A DNA stretch of 6,944 bases from Bacteroidetes bacterium UBA7368 (GTDB taxonomy: Bacteria > Bacteroidota > Rhodothermia > Rhodothermales > UBA10348), in NCBI GenBank assembly GCA_002469915.1, contig DKOG01000165.1, positions 1-6,944 on the forward strand, given 5' to 3'. Shown here one piece after another: positions 5,465 through 6,944 of the stretch; position 1 is the first letter of the stretch; each line of letters starts with the position of its first letter. Under the pieces are notes generated by a model. It searched no databases, was not told the origin of the DNA, and saw nothing but the letters and a program-made list of their open reading frames with translations. A program made the position numbers and the translations under genes.

Positions 5465-6913
5465 CTAATCTTGAGTCGGGCTATCTTTGCCTTCTGATAC
5501 GGAAATCACGACCACTCTGACTTCTACAACGCGATTGTTTTCAACTTGCGTTACTTCGTAGCTCAGTCCGTTGCTGGAAAAGCGATCGCCTTCATCTGGA
5601 ATTTCGCGGGCGAGATGAAAGATGAGTCCGCCTAACGTTTCAAAATCGAATTCTTCGGTATCGACTTCAATATTCAAATCTTCGAATAATACGTCCAGAT
5701 CAATCTTCGCATCTACAATGAATTCGGTCTCTGAAACGCGCTCGATCAGTTCCTCTTCATGCTCGTCATGTTCATCTCGGATTTCACCTACAATCTCTTC
5801 GAGCACATCTTCCAGCGTAACTAATCCTGCCGTTCCACCATATTCATCTACTACGATGGCGATATGTGTTTTTTTCTCTTGAAAATCTGTAAGTAAATCG
5901 TCGAGCATTTTTCCAAGGGGAACGAAAATCGGAGGGCGGGCCAAGCTGGTCCAGTCGATATGCTCATCTCCCGAGTGTTCGGTCATATGTCGTAGCAGAT
6001 CTTTGGCATAAACAACTCCTAGAATGTTATCTAGGTGCTCCACATAAAGTGGCATTCTGGAGTGGCCACTATCTCGAATAATTTCTACAGCTTCCTGAAC
6101 AGAGGCACCGACATTAAGCGAAACAATGTCTAGTCGGGAAATCATGATCTCTCGAACACTGGTTCCTCCGAAGTCGACAATAGAGTGGATAAGGGCCCGT
6201 TCTTCCTCTTCAATGGTACCATGAGCCGTACCAATTTCGGCCATCGTCTTTAGGTCGTCTGCTGAAATCTTTTCTGCTAATCCAGCAAAACGTCCATGGA
6301 AAGCCTGCATGGAACGAGCCAGAAGAGAGGACACCGGAAATAAAATGCGGTGTAGCAACAATAGAATGCCACTGATGCGTCTAGCGAATCCAACGGGCTG
6401 GCGCGTGGCGATCAACTTAGGTGTAATCTCACTAACCACTAAAATGACGAAGGTTAGAACGATAATCTCAATGAGAACGGTTGCGACTGGGCTCCAGTCA
6501 TTTGCCGTTGCCATTTCATGCGTAAGTACGGCTGCCGTAATAGCGGCCCCAACATTGACCACCGTATTCAGGATCAATATGGTGACGAGCAAAGCCCGTG
6601 GGTGCTGCAATAAACTGACCACTCGCTTAGAAGCGGCAGAATCGGAGTCTTCAAGCTCCTCGATCTGTCCGCTATCCAACGTAAAAAGAGCTACTTCTGA
6701 GCCGGAAAAAAGAGAGGACAGCAGTAACAGGACTACCAGGAATGCGAAGCCGAGAATAAGCTGATCTGTAGACAGTCCTGAATCCTGAATAAAAGAGAGG
6801 ACTGCAAATAAAGCGGCAGAAGGAGGGTGGTCGTTCTCCAAAGCGGGTGAGGTGTCGCCTCTGAAAAGGAAAGAAAATAGAATATAAGGGCGTATTACGA
6901 TGGATGCCGGCAT
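5465..6913 (-). CDS. CNNM/DUF21-CBS-CorC_HlyC membrane protein (hemolysin-family, GldE/CorC-like)
   Basis: This 482-residue inner-membrane protein (ATG at 6913) belongs to a family linked to Mg2+/Co2+ handling; in Bacteroidota its relatives include the gliding-associated GldE. Domain order: hydrophobic N-terminus (about 4-17); a CNNM (DUF21) domain with membrane segments near 51-70, 107-132 and 144-162, the motif FSGSE (69-73), N116/N120 in the second segment, SEITPK (161-166) and a hydrophobic helix at 182-200; a CBS pair (about 253-376) starting with VREIMISR and closing with EYGGTAGLVTLEDVLEEIVGEI (357-378); an acidic DEHDEHEEE linker; and a CorC_HlyC domain (about 394-472). CBS pairs of this family bind adenine nucleotides. 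The start is ATG 6913 because GAGGA lies 5 nt before it; a TTG at 6925 would overlap that site. GldE and CorC cannot be separated here, because no gliding genes are in view and CorC lacks the membrane domain. The first 45 residues are poorly conserved-looking. Confidence 0.92.
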   Translation of the reverse strand: MPASIVIRPYILFSFLFRGDTSPALENDHPPSAALFAVLSFIQDSGLSTDQLILGFAFLVVLLLLSSLFSGSEVALFTLDSGQIEELEDSDSAASKRVVSLLQHPRALLVTILILNTVVNVGAAITAAVLTHEMATANDWSPVATVLIEIIVLTFVILVVSEITPKLIATRQPVGFARRISGILLLLHRILFPVSSLLARSMQAFHGRFAGLAEKISADDLKTMAEIGTAHGTIEEEERALIHSIVDFGGTSVREIMISRLDIVSLNVGASVQEAVEIIRDSGHSRMPLYVEHLDNILGVVYAKDLLRHMTEHSGDEHIDWTSLARPPIFVPLGKMLDDLLTDFQEKKTHIAIVVDEYGGTAGLVTLEDVLEEIVGEIRDEHDEHEEELIERVSETEFIVDAKIDLDVLFEDLNIEVDTEEFDFETLGGLIFHLAREIPDEGDRFSSNGLSYEVTQVENNRVVEVRVVVISVSEGKDSPTQD

Positions 6914-6918
6914 GCGGA

Positions 6919-6923
6919 TCCTC
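6919..6923 (-). promoter_or_regulatory. Shine-Dalgarno site fixing the start of the CNNM/CBS protein
   Basis: GAGGA on the minus strand, 5 nt upstream of ATG 6913. It is the only good ribosome-binding site in the window and argues against the TTG at 6925, whose last base is the first G of the site. Seven T residues (6932-6926 region) lie directly upstream. Confidence 0.6.
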
Positions 6924-6944
6924 AAAAAAAGAGTATTGCGGGCG

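Noticed and set aside
6309..6764. 151-codon plus-strand frame opposite the CNNM/CBS gene
   Set aside because: Low-complexity Arg/Thr/Ser-rich translation complementary to membrane-segment codons; no support as a gene.
6923..6925. TTG start for the CNNM/CBS protein
   Set aside because: Its last base is the first base of the GAGGA ribosome-binding site that serves ATG 6913.

Overview
The window is about half G+C. It carries five protein genes that can be read confidently, one cut-off gene at the left edge, and a 30-codon gene in the longest intergenic stretch. The delta' subunit with its long insert after the zinc module, the GroES variant with an enlarged loop, the CNNM/CBS/CorC protein of the GldE type and the scarcity of Shine-Dalgarno sequences point to the Bacteroidota/Rhodothermota/Balneolota group. 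I lean towards a Rhodothermota-like bacterium. This rests on remembered family features, not on a search.

Left, plus strand (1-1657): the 3' end of a cobalamin-binding-domain protein is followed, after 52 bp, by holB (DNA polymerase III delta'). HolB ends inside a CTAG that it shares with the stop of the convergent minus-strand GroES-like gene, so there is no space for a terminator between the two transcription units.

Middle, minus strand (1654-3355): a WcaI-like family 4 glycosyltransferase is followed after 4 bp by the GroES-like gene, so the two are almost certainly co-transcribed. A perfect GC-rich 14-bp inverted repeat lies inside the glycosyltransferase gene.

Intergenic stretch (3356-3848, 493 bp): read on the minus strand it holds, in order, the purF 3' UTR and a strong intrinsic terminator, a TTGACA-type promoter candidate, a 30-residue single-pass membrane protein gene, a small hairpin and a second intrinsic terminator. 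The short gene therefore looks like a self-contained unit of roughly 240 nt. It is the most unusual thing in the window.

Right, minus strand (3849-6913): a membrane CNNM/CBS/CorC protein lies upstream of purF (amidophosphoribosyltransferase), 119 bp apart and possibly co-transcribed. The set is mainly core housekeeping (replication, purine synthesis, folding, envelope). No mobile element, CRISPR array, rRNA or tRNA is visible.
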